A stretch of 64,000 bases of DNA. Origin: Streptococcus pseudopneumoniae. Its GTDB lineage: Bacteria > Bacillota > Bacilli > Lactobacillales > Streptococcaceae. The notes under the pieces were generated by a model. That model saw only the letters and a list, made by a program, of their open reading frames with translations, was not told where the DNA came from and did not search any database. The position numbers and the translations under genes were made by a program. Numbering within the stretch: the first letter of the stretch is position 1; every line of letters begins with the position of its first letter. The stretch lies in assembly GCF_001070715.1 (NCBI RefSeq), contig NZ_JVRR01000137.1, positions 1 to 64,000 of the forward strand, written 5' to 3'. Below are positions 1 through 6,639 of the stretch, in pieces.

Positions 1-1414
1 GGCTCTTTGTCAACTGTAGTGGGTTGAAGAAAAGCTAAGCTCGAGAAAGGACAAATTTCGTCCTTTCTTTTTTGATGTTCAGAGCGATAAAAATCCGTTT
101 TTTGAAGTTTTCAAAGTTCCGAAAACCAAAGGCATTGCGCTTGATAAGCTTGATGAGATTATTAGTGGCTTCCAATTTTGCGTTAGAATAGGGTAGTTGA
201 AGAGCGTTGACAATTTTCTCTTTGTCCTTGATAAAGGTTTTAAAAACAGTCTGAAAAAGAGGATGAGCCAGCTTAAGATTGTCCTCAATAAGTCCGAAAA
301 ATTTCTCTGGTTCCTTATTCTGAAAGTGAAAAAGCAAGAGCTGATAGAGATTATAGTGGTGTTTCAAGTCTTCTGAATAGCTCAAAAGCTTGTCAAGAAT
401 CTCTTTATTGGTTAAGTGCATACGAAAAGTAGGGCGATAAAATCGCTTATCACTGAGTTTACGACTATCTTGTTGAATGAGCTTCCAGTAACGTTTGATG
501 GCTTTGTATTCATGGGATTTTCGATCGAACTGATTCATGATTTGAACACGGACACGACTTATAGCACGGCTTAGATGTTGGATAATATGGAAACGATCTA
601 GAACGATTTTAGCACATGGGAAAAGCTGTTTAGCTAAGGCATAGTAGGGACTAAACATATCCATAGTAATGATTTTCACTCGACATCGGACGGCTCTATC
701 ATATTTAAGAAAGTGATCACGAATGACAGCTTGTGTTCTACCCTCAAGAACAGTGATGATGTTGAGATTATCAAAATCTTGTGCAATAAAACTCATCTTT
801 CCCTTAGTGAAGGCATACTCGTCCCAGGACATAATCTCAGGAAGACGAGAAAAATCATGCTTAAAGTGGAAATCATTGAGCTTTTGAATGACAGTTGAAG
901 TTGAAATGGAAAGCTGATGGGCAATATCGGTCATAGAAGTCTTTTCAATTAACTTTTGCGCAATCTTTTGGTTGATAATACGAGGAATTTGATGATTCTT
1001 CTTGACGAGTGAGGTCTCGGCGACCATCATTTTCGAGCAATGATAGCACTTGAAACGACGCTTTCTAAATAGAATTCTAGTAGGCATACCAGTCGTTTCG
1101 AGGTAAGGAATCTTAGAAGGTTTTTGAAAGTCATATTTTTTCATTTGACTTCCACAATAAGGACAAGATGGAGCATCGTAGTCCAGTTTGGCGATGATTT
1201 CTTTGTGTGTATCCCTATTGATGATATCTATAATTTGAATATTAGGGTCTTTAATGTCTAGTAGTTTTGTGATAAAATGTAATTGTTCCATATGATTCTT
1301 TCTAATGAGTTGTTTGATCGCTTTTCATTATAGGTCATATGGGACTTTTTTTCTACCCTAAAATAGGCTCCATAATATCTATAGGGATTTACCCACTACA
1401 AATATTATAGAGCC
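1..1414 (-). mobile_element. Complete ISL3-family insertion sequence
   Basis: The element is bounded by imperfect inverted repeats of about 24 bp: GGCTCTTTGTCAACTGTAG at 1 onward and the inverted copy ending in TATAGAGCC at 1414. They agree at roughly 18 of 24 positions. One full-length transposase gene fills the interior on the minus strand. The size of 1.41 kb is normal for ISL3/IS1167-type elements of streptococci. This family usually duplicates 8 bp of target. The right flank begins GTTTTTCT, but the left flank lies outside the window, so the duplication cannot be checked. Confidence 0.9.
35..1291 (-). CDS. ISL3-family transposase
   Basis: This is a 418-residue DDE transposase that catalyses movement of the surrounding insertion sequence. 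It has the usual ISL3 layout: an N-terminal zinc finger (CPYCGSQ near residue 43 and CYHCSK near residue 82), a helix-turn-helix around residues 115-140 (TDIAHQLSISTSTV), and a DDE catalytic core that includes SWDEYAF, TMDMFSPY, LDRFHI and a late NAKLEATNNLIK segment carrying the final glutamate. The length matches the family and no frameshift is visible, so it may be active. The stop lies 34 bp from the left terminal repeat and the start 123 bp from the right one. Confidence 0.92.
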   Translation of the reverse strand: MEQLHFITKLLDIKDPNIQIIDIINRDTHKEIIAKLDYDAPSCPYCGSQMKKYDFQKPSKIPYLETTGMPTRILFRKRRFKCYHCSKMMVAETSLVKKNHQIPRIINQKIAQKLIEKTSMTDIAHQLSISTSTVIQKLNDFHFKHDFSRLPEIMSWDEYAFTKGKMSFIAQDFDNLNIITVLEGRTQAVIRDHFLKYDRAVRCRVKIITMDMFSPYYALAKQLFPCAKIVLDRFHIIQHLSRAISRVRVQIMNQFDRKSHEYKAIKRYWKLIQQDSRKLSDKRFYRPTFRMHLTNKEILDKLLSYSEDLKHHYNLYQLLLFHFQNKEPEKFFGLIEDNLKLAHPLFQTVFKTFIKDKEKIVNALQLPYSNAKLEATNNLIKLIKRNAFGFRNFENFKKRIFIALNIKKERTKFVLSRA

Positions 1415-1440
1415 GTTTTTCTTTTTAACAAATTTATCGT

Positions 1441-1473
1441 GGAGAACAGTTGTATATTGTTCTCCTTTTTTTA
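1441..1473 (+). terminator. Hairpin with U-tract (attenuator-like)
   Basis: GGAGAACA at 1441-1448 pairs with TGTTCTCC at 1458-1465 and is followed by a T-run. The hairpin ends just before the ribosome binding site of the gene at 1489. It could terminate upstream transcription or attenuate entry into the operon. Confidence 0.6.
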
Positions 1474-1488
1474 TTTTCAGGAGGGAAA

Positions 1489-1662
1489 ATGACAAAAGAA
1501 TTACAATCATCACGCTATATTGTCATTTCATTTTTAGTACGTGAAATGGGAATAGATATTGTTGAGGCCATCTCTCTTATGGCTGAATTAGAAAAAAGTG
1601 GCTTGGTTCGATTGAAATCAAGTGGAGATTTAATACTCAAAGAACTTGGAGGTGCGCTATGA
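1489..1662 (+). CDS. Small conserved ICE protein, function unknown
   Basis: This encodes 57 residues beginning MTKELQSSRY. The ATG at 1489 is chosen because a strong Shine-Dalgarno sequence (CAGGAGGG) sits just upstream; an in-frame start 39 bases earlier has none and lies in the hairpin. The protein has helix-rich segments (VREMGIDIVEAISLMAELEKSG) that could form a small winged or helix-turn-helix fold, but no family was recognised. It overlaps the repA start by 4 bp, which suggests translational coupling. It may be a regulator of the replication gene; that is inference from position only. Confidence 0.6.
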   Translation: MTKELQSSRYIVISFLVREMGIDIVEAISLMAELEKSGLVRLKSSGDLILKELGGAL

Positions 1663-2438
1663 AACGAATTACCGCAAATCAATACCAAACTTCAGAACGG
1701 TATTATAAATTACCTAAAATTCTTTTTGAGGATGAAAAATATATGGATATGAAACTAGAAGTAAAGGTGGCTTATTCTATTTTAAAAGATCGTTTAGAAT
1801 TATCTCTGAGTCGTGGTTGGATAGATGAAGAAGGAGCAGTCTATTTAGTATTTTCTAATTCTAAACTGATGAAGCTATTAAGTTGTTCGAAGTCGAAATT
1901 ACTGACAATCAAAAAAATTCTTAAAGAATATGACTTAATTGATGAAGTCCAACAGTCTTCAAGTGAGAAAGGGAGACTAGCTAATAAGATTTATTTAGGG
2001 GAGTTGTCTTCTACCCCAGTAGCTAGTTCAAACAGGCCTAGTGTTAAAAAAAGACTAGGGCGGGTTGAAAATGAAACGGCCCCCGTCTCACATTCAGCCC
2101 CTAGTGAGACTGAAGTTAGTGAGACTAAATATAGTGAGACTGATTCTTTATTTATTGAGGATGAGGAGGAGAGGTATACTCAACCTATCTTGAAAAGAAA
2201 AGTAGAAAAGGTCACAAAATATGATCGAGATTATATTTGGGGATTGGTACAAGATCAATTTAGACGAGAAGGTTTTTCTGAAACAGCCAGTGATATAGCT
2301 ATGACTGATTTTGAGAGAATATATCAGTATGCTCTTGACAATGTTCGCTTTGTTAGACGTGCGGAAGTACTTGCTGAATTTGTGTTTAATGGCCTATATT
2401 CCGTTTGGAATAACCGTGTTAGAAAAGGAGGTGGTTAA
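1659..2438 (+). CDS. RepA-type replication initiator of the outer ICE
   Basis: The 259-residue protein has a RepA_N-like N-terminal half: YYKLPKILFEDEKYMDMKLEVKVAYSIL-type sequence at about residues 15-45, then a winged-helix segment with SNSKLMKLLSCSKSKL near residue 75. This family starts theta-type replication of plasmids, and ICEs use it to maintain the excised circle. The middle (residues 115-180) is polar and probably disordered; the C-terminal part (TASDIAMTDFERIYQYALDNVRF) is a second small helical domain. It overlaps the upstream small gene by 4 bp. Replication function is inferred from the family and was not tested against an origin. Confidence 0.75.
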   Translation: MKRITANQYQTSERYYKLPKILFEDEKYMDMKLEVKVAYSILKDRLELSLSRGWIDEEGAVYLVFSNSKLMKLLSCSKSKLLTIKKILKEYDLIDEVQQSSSEKGRLANKIYLGELSSTPVASSNRPSVKKRLGRVENETAPVSHSAPSETEVSETKYSETDSLFIEDEEERYTQPILKRKVEKVTKYDRDYIWGLVQDQFRREGFSETASDIAMTDFERIYQYALDNVRFVRRAEVLAEFVFNGLYSVWNNRVRKGGG

Positions 2439-2439
2439 A

Positions 2440-2541
2440 ATGTCGCCAATCGAGTGGATATTAGTTATGCTCATTTTAATTTCAAGTGGTGTGACTTTTT
2501 GGACATTGATAGTCGATCAGAAAGGGGGGATAAAGAAATGA
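2440..2541 (+). CDS. Small single-pass membrane peptide
   Basis: This encodes 33 residues, starting MSPIEWILVM at an ATG preceded by an excellent ribosome binding site (AAAGGAGG). Residues 4-25 form one hydrophobic segment and the tail DQKGGIKK is charged, so the peptide is probably anchored with the C terminus in the cytoplasm. It begins 1 base after the repA stop and overlaps the methyltransferase start by 4 bp, so it looks like part of the same translational chain. Function is unknown. Confidence 0.5.
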   Translation: MSPIEWILVMLILISSGVTFWTLIVDQKGGIKK

Positions 2542-3896
2542 GATTTATTGATTTATTTTCAGGTATAGGTGGATTTAGACTTGGAATGGAAAGTGTTGGA
2601 CACGAGTGTATTGGATTTTGTGAGATTGATAAATTTGCTAGGAAATCTTATAAGTCCATTTTTCAAACGGAAGGAGAAATAGAATTTCATGACATACGAG
2701 ATGTTTCAGATGACGAATTTAAAAAACTTAGAGGGAAAGTCGATGTCATCTGTGGGGGATTCCCTTGTCAAGCATTTTCAATCGCAGGAAGACGATTGGG
2801 ATTTGAAGATACTAGAGGCACTTTATTCTTTGAAATTGCTCGGGCGGCCAAACAAATCCAACCACGTTTTCTTTTTCTTGAAAATGTTAAAGGCCTACTC
2901 AATCACGATAAGGGACGGACGTTCACCACAATCCTTACCACACTTGATGAGTTGGGGTTTAATGTTGAGTGGCAGGTGCTTAACAGTAAGGATTTTGGCG
3001 TTCCCCAAAACAGAGAGAGGGTGTTTATTATCGGACATTCTAGAAAGAAAGGTACCAGACTCCTATTTCCTTTCAGACGAGAAGGTCAAGCAACTAACTC
3101 TGAGACTTTGAAAGCACTAGGAAATTTGAATCCATCAAGAAGTGGAATGAGTGGTAAAGTCTATTATTCAGAAGGTCTTGCGCCAACTTTAGTTCGTGGA
3201 AAAGGAGAAGGATTTAAAGTTGCGATTCCTTGTATGACACCAGAAAGATTAGAAAAAAGACAAAATGGTAGACGTTTCAAGGATAATCAAGAGCCAATGT
3301 TTACTTTAAATACTCAGGATCGCCATGGTATTGTCGTTGTTGGAGATTTACCAACTAGTTTTAAGGAAACTGGTCGCGTCTATGGAAGTGAGGGCTTATC
3401 TCCAACACTGACTACGATGCAAGGAGGAGATAAAATCCCCAAAATACTGATTCCAGAACCAATCCAATTTCTAAAAGTCCGGGAGGCAACTAAAAAAGGA
3501 TATGCTCAAGCAGAAATAGGAGATTCAATCAATTTGGAGAGACCAAGTTCTCAGTATCGTCGTGGTAGAGTTGGAAAAGGTATAGCGAATACGTTAACAA
3601 CGAGCGGTCAAATGGGAGTAGTAGTGGCTAGCTATGAAGGAGAAGATAAGCAAGTTTACCATGTAGCAGGTGTCTTAATTGATGGGCAATTTTACCGTTT
3701 GAGAATACGACGAATCACTCCTAAAGAGTGTTTTCGATTGCAGGGGTTTCCTGATTGGGCTTTTGAAGCTGCTAGAAAAGTCTCTAGTAATAGTCAGCTC
3801 TATAAACAAGCTGGTAATAGTGTAACCGTTCCTGTGATTGCAGCAATCGCAAAGAAATTAAAAGAAATAGAGGAAAAAGATGAAAGCATTAAATAA
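2538..3896 (+). CDS. DNA (cytosine-5) methyltransferase of the outer ICE
   Basis: The 452-residue enzyme transfers a methyl group from S-adenosylmethionine to C5 of cytosine. All main motifs are present: motif I FSGIGGFRLGME near residue 6, motif IV GGFPCQAFS with the catalytic cysteine at about residue 77, motif VI ENVKG, motif VIII QNRERVFIIG and motif X QAGNSVTVPVI at the C terminus. The ATG at 2538 is chosen because AAAGGGGGG precedes it and motif I follows at once. No restriction partner lies next to it, so it is probably an orphan enzyme protecting the element from host restriction. The target sequence cannot be read from the protein; the long variable region (about residues 190-370) would decide it. 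Confidence 0.92.
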   Translation: MRFIDLFSGIGGFRLGMESVGHECIGFCEIDKFARKSYKSIFQTEGEIEFHDIRDVSDDEFKKLRGKVDVICGGFPCQAFSIAGRRLGFEDTRGTLFFEIARAAKQIQPRFLFLENVKGLLNHDKGRTFTTILTTLDELGFNVEWQVLNSKDFGVPQNRERVFIIGHSRKKGTRLLFPFRREGQATNSETLKALGNLNPSRSGMSGKVYYSEGLAPTLVRGKGEGFKVAIPCMTPERLEKRQNGRRFKDNQEPMFTLNTQDRHGIVVVGDLPTSFKETGRVYGSEGLSPTLTTMQGGDKIPKILIPEPIQFLKVREATKKGYAQAEIGDSINLERPSSQYRRGRVGKGIANTLTTSGQMGVVVASYEGEDKQVYHVAGVLIDGQFYRLRIRRITPKECFRLQGFPDWAFEAARKVSSNSQLYKQAGNSVTVPVIAAIAKKLKEIEEKDESIK

Positions 3897-4329
3897 AGAA
3901 TCAATACTAGATTGTGATGAATTAGAAACAGAATTACATGATGCAGAAATCAGACAGCTGGATGAACAAATATTTTTGATGCCCAATTATCCATGTGAGT
4001 TTGAGGTGACATTTTTAGATGATTACCATAAAAAACATAATTACCCACTATTTTATGAATCCTATCTTCAAAACATTATGGAATTCCTTGAAAGTCAGGA
4101 TATAAAGAACGGAGCTGATGCCTTTGTAGATGATAATCAGAATCTTGTTTTTATTTTATATGGGCAAGGCTATCGAGCCGAGGGAAAAGAGGGAATACTT
4201 ACAACCCAAGTAATTGTAAAAGCTTATGATGAAGACAAGAAATCGATTAACTTCTCAAATTTATTAGATTCCTTAATTGTCTCAGAATATCAAATGGAAC
4301 CGAATCTTTGGGAGGTCTCCCATGATTGA
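3880..4329 (+). CDS. Conserved ICE protein, function unknown
   Basis: This encodes 149 acidic residues with no membrane segment or signal peptide. It overlaps the methyltransferase by 17 bp and the next gene by 8 bp, so it is translated as part of a tight operon. No known family was recognised. The acidic character (for example VKAYDEDKK and DAFVDDNQNLVF) would fit a small cytoplasmic partner or DNA-mimic-like protein, but that is speculation. Confidence 0.6.
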   Translation: MKALNKESILDCDELETELHDAEIRQLDEQIFLMPNYPCEFEVTFLDDYHKKHNYPLFYESYLQNIMEFLESQDIKNGADAFVDDNQNLVFILYGQGYRAEGKEGILTTQVIVKAYDEDKKSINFSNLLDSLIVSEYQMEPNLWEVSHD

Positions 4330-4702
4330 TCTCTATCTAAGTAAAAATAGCCAAAGAAATCAACTTCTTTTAGACTTCTTCCAAAAATACGGCATAGAAG
4401 TATCTTGCCATTCAGTTTCTGAAATAACAAAGGACAAATTAATTGAGATGATGAGCTATTCTTCAGATTGTTTCGAGTTTTTATCTTCCAATTTATTACG
4501 ATTTAAGAACCGTGACAATTTAAGATTAACGGATTTTATTGAAATGATATTAAAAAATCCTGAACTAACCATCAGACTTCCTCTTGCGGTTTCAAATAAG
4601 CGAGTTTATCCAAATCTAAATTTGGAGGAAGCTAGAGCTTTATTGCCAAGAGATACGAAACAATTGATTTACATGGAACAAACACATTATTTATCTAACT
4701 AA
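4322..4702 (+). CDS. Spx/ArsC-family protein lacking the redox cysteines
   Basis: The 126-residue protein aligns by eye with Spx, the ArsC-fold regulator that binds the RNA polymerase alpha subunit. Matching features are the opening strand MIDLYLSKNS, the helix after it, the central LTDFIEMILKNPEL segment, the RLPLAV strand corresponding to RPI in Spx, and the LEEARALLPR helix. The canonical CxxC disulfide switch near residues 10-13 is replaced by SKNSQRN, so direct redox sensing is not expected. The ATG at 4322 gives the natural ArsC-fold N terminus. It overlaps the preceding gene by 8 bp. It may modulate host transcription from the ICE, but that role is inference. Confidence 0.65.
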   Translation: MIDLYLSKNSQRNQLLLDFFQKYGIEVSCHSVSEITKDKLIEMMSYSSDCFEFLSSNLLRFKNRDNLRLTDFIEMILKNPELTIRLPLAVSNKRVYPNLNLEEARALLPRDTKQLIYMEQTHYLSN

Positions 4703-4714
4703 AGGAGAAGAAAT

Positions 4715-4948
4715 ATGGCTGAACGATTTTGGGAGAACTTGTCCATTATTTTGGCTGAAAGAAATATCAGCTGGATTGAGTTAACCAGAAAAATGTTTGC
4801 GGGAGAGTTTCACTATCCAAGTGAATTGAATCGTTTGTATCAAAAAATTCGGCACTACAAGGTGGAACAACGAATGCCTCAAAGTCCATGGGTAGAAAGG
4901 ATTGTGCAGGTATTAGATTTAGATTATGAAGATTTATTTCGGAGGTAA
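4715..4948 (+). CDS. Small HTH-like protein
   Basis: The 77-residue protein follows AAAGGAGAAGAAAT, a good ribosome binding site. It begins MAERFWENLSIILAERNISWIELTRKM and ends VQVLDLDYEDLFRR, which resembles the shape of Cro/C1-type helix-turn-helix proteins, where a start like this and an ending like LDLDYEDLF are common. The middle (HYPSELNRLYQKIRHYKVEQRMPQ) is less typical. It could regulate this operon. It lies 12 bp after the Spx-like gene. Confidence 0.55.
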   Translation: MAERFWENLSIILAERNISWIELTRKMFAGEFHYPSELNRLYQKIRHYKVEQRMPQSPWVERIVQVLDLDYEDLFRR

Positions 4949-4950
4949 CT

Positions 4951-5528
4951 ATGAAAAGAATAATTCCAGTTTATATATTCCAACAAGTAAATGTCCTATT
5001 GGTATCTCTATACTTACTGAAATTTCTTTGTATCGGTGAGTTAACTATACTAGAGATTCTCTATGGTGCATCGCTCATTTCTTTTTTATGGATGTATGGT
5101 CAACGAATAAGATCGATATGAAATCTAGGATGAAATGGCTTGGTATTGGATTAGCTAGCCTAATGATTATAAGTCTATGTTTTAGTCTGATTCATGCTCA
5201 AGGAAGCACGAATCAAGCAAACTTAATTGGCCTTCAACATCAAGTTCCTTGGTTTTCATTTTTATTGTTTTTAATCAATGCGAGTATGGTTGAAGAATTT
5301 TTGTATAGAGAAATTTTATGGAACTTGGTTAGAAAATTAGATATTCGAGTTGCTTTGACAAGTGTTTTATTTGCCTTAGCTCATCATCCAGGAACCATTC
5401 TAGCTTGGTGTTTATATGTTTCATTGGGAATGTTTTTAGGGATGGTACGCTATAAATCGGACTTGTGGGGCAGTATGGGGCTACATTTGGTGTGGAACCT
5501 ACTAGTTTATAGTTTGCTGCTTTTTTAG
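4951..5528 (+). pseudogene. CPBP-family intramembrane protease, split by a frameshift
   Basis: A reading frame starts at the ATG at 4951 behind GGAGGT, 2 bp after the previous gene, and encodes a hydrophobic N-terminal part (MKRIIPVYIFQQVNVLL) but stops at 5121. A second frame open from 5088 to 5528 carries the rest. It holds the three CPBP (CAAX protease and bacteriocin-processing) motifs: EEFLYRE, FALAHHP and LHLVWN. Together the two parts make the expected size of about 190 residues. The overlap at 5088-5121 is where one base was probably gained or lost. The catalytic half might still be translated from the ATG at 5088 by reinitiation. Proteases of this family often give self-immunity to bacteriocins. 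Confidence 0.7.
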
Positions 5529-5561
5529 ACTAAATTAGCTTGTTTTAGGGAAATGAAATGC

Positions 5562-5598
5562 TAACGTTATGTAACAATGTTAGTCTTTTATTTCAAAA
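5562..5598 (+). terminator. Rho-independent terminator
   Basis: CTAACGTT at 5562-5569 pairs, with one mismatch, with AATGTTAG at 5577-5584, and a T-rich stretch follows. It closes the repA-to-protease operon. Confidence 0.65.
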
Positions 5599-5668
5599 TC
5601 TTTGTTTAGTATGAATTTAGCTCTACAGGAAAATAAAAAATGTGATAAAAATTTCAACTACTCTTATC

Positions 5669-5861
5669 TATAATAAAGCTACCTGTTCTTTGAAAATTGA
5701 ATCCACTCCGTCTTGATTAGCGTGCCTGTGTAAGTAGGGACTGAGAGTATTTCCCTGTGAAGGGCAACTGGCACAAGACGTGTGTGAGAATTTTCTAACA
5801 GACACGGAGTTTATCGTTACCAGACTTAAACGATGCGACAAACTAGATAAAGGAGTTAATC
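5669..5861 (+). promoter_or_regulatory. Promoter and boxA-like structured leader of the conjugation operon
   Basis: A TATAAT box lies at 5669-5674, with no clear -35 box. Directly after it is TGTTCTTTGAAAA (5684-5696), which resembles the Gram-positive boxA antitermination signal of rRNA leaders. The next 140 bases can fold into nested stems: ACTCCGT (5705-5711) with ACGGAGT (5804-5810), TCTT (5711-5714) with AAGA (5775-5778), GTGCC (5722-5726) with GGCAC (5770-5774), and ATCGTT (5813-5818) with AACGAT (5829-5834). TCCCT at 5752 can pair with AGGGA at 5736 or, through a GTGA tetraloop, with AGGG at 5761. No coding sequence is visible. It is probably a leader RNA controlling the long transfer operon. 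Confidence 0.6.
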
Positions 5862-6161
5862 ATGAAGGTAGTAAACTTGTATGATTTGAAACAAATGGGA
5901 AATAAAGGTGGTTGTACCATCCAATTGATTCATCACTTTCCTTTTGGTATGGGCTTAGGACATCTCAAAAAAGACTACATTGAATTTAAACGTGTTGGTA
6001 TCGTTGATGGAAAAGCAGTAGAAGTCACTCTTCGAGAACCTTATTCGAGAGATCTACTGCAGGTTGTCAAGTCGATTAAACAACGTCAGAAATTGATAGC
6101 TTATCGTTATAAAGAAGGAAAGCTGCTATTTGTTAAGAAGGAGGCATCAGATGTCCTCTGA
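5862..6161 (+). CDS. Conserved small protein, first gene of the outer transfer operon
   Basis: The 99-residue basic protein begins MKVVNLYDLKQMGNKGGCTI, with AAAGGAG upstream. No membrane segment is visible. Small proteins of this kind are regular first genes of the conjugation module in Tn5252-type elements, as I recall, but no biochemical role is known to me. It overlaps the next gene by 11 bp. A DNA-processing or regulatory role is possible from position only. Confidence 0.65.
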   Translation: MKVVNLYDLKQMGNKGGCTIQLIHHFPFGMGLGHLKKDYIEFKRVGIVDGKAVEVTLREPYSRDLLQVVKSIKQRQKLIAYRYKEGKLLFVKKEASDVL

Positions 6162-6639
6162 ACAACAGGAACGAATGGCAGTTCAATATGCAGAGCGTAG
6201 TCTTTTGTTTACTGTAAAAAGTCTTTTAAAGATTCTAGAATGGTCTAGACGTCAGGCTTTAGCACAGGATTCCGCCTATAAGATAGGGGTGCAGAAATTA
6301 GAAGAATTGCTACAATCTCCTTATTCGATTGATACGATTAATCTGAAAAATGATTTTTTAGACAAACCAATTGATATAGAGAAATTTAAGTCTTTTTTAG
6401 AAAAAGAAGAGATTCCTTTAGCCATCGCTTGGCAAGGGGATTCTCTGCATTTCTACACGAAAGACCGTTCGATTCTAGACAATCATTTAGACCATCTGTT
6501 AGAAAAAATGGTTAATGATCCGGAGAAATTAGCTGATTTTACCATGGATAAGTCATTAGACCAAGCAATTGATGAGGCTAAATCCCAAATTACCTTTAGA
6601 CAAGAAGGAGCCGTCAAACAGAAAGAGATGGTGAGATGA
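6151..6639 (+). CDS. PcfB-like protein (DUF3801 type)
   Basis: The 162-residue soluble protein begins MSSEQQERMAVQYAERSLLF. The ATG at 6151 is preferred because AAGAAGGAGG lies before it. The layout of an N-terminal helix, a central LKNDFLDKPIDIEKFKSFL part and a strand FYTKDRSILDNHL resembles PcfB/DUF3801 proteins, which help load the relaxase complex onto the coupling protein. It sits directly before virD4 with a 4-bp overlap, the same order as in the second ICE (20261-20746), which supports the assignment. Confidence 0.65.
   Translation: MSSEQQERMAVQYAERSLLFTVKSLLKILEWSRRQALAQDSAYKIGVQKLEELLQSPYSIDTINLKNDFLDKPIDIEKFKSFLEKEEIPLAIAWQGDSLHFYTKDRSILDNHLDHLLEKMVNDPEKLADFTMDKSLDQAIDEAKSQITFRQEGAVKQKEMVR

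Noticed and set aside
2689-3111. A 140-codon frame inside the C5 methyltransferase gene
   Set aside because: It is an alternate frame over conserved methyltransferase motifs with no ribosome binding site, so it is a shadow of that gene.
5701-5861. tRNA or known riboswitch in the leader of the transfer operon
   Set aside because: No cloverleaf or recognised riboswitch core could be drawn; the stems do not match classes I know, so only a structured leader is claimed.
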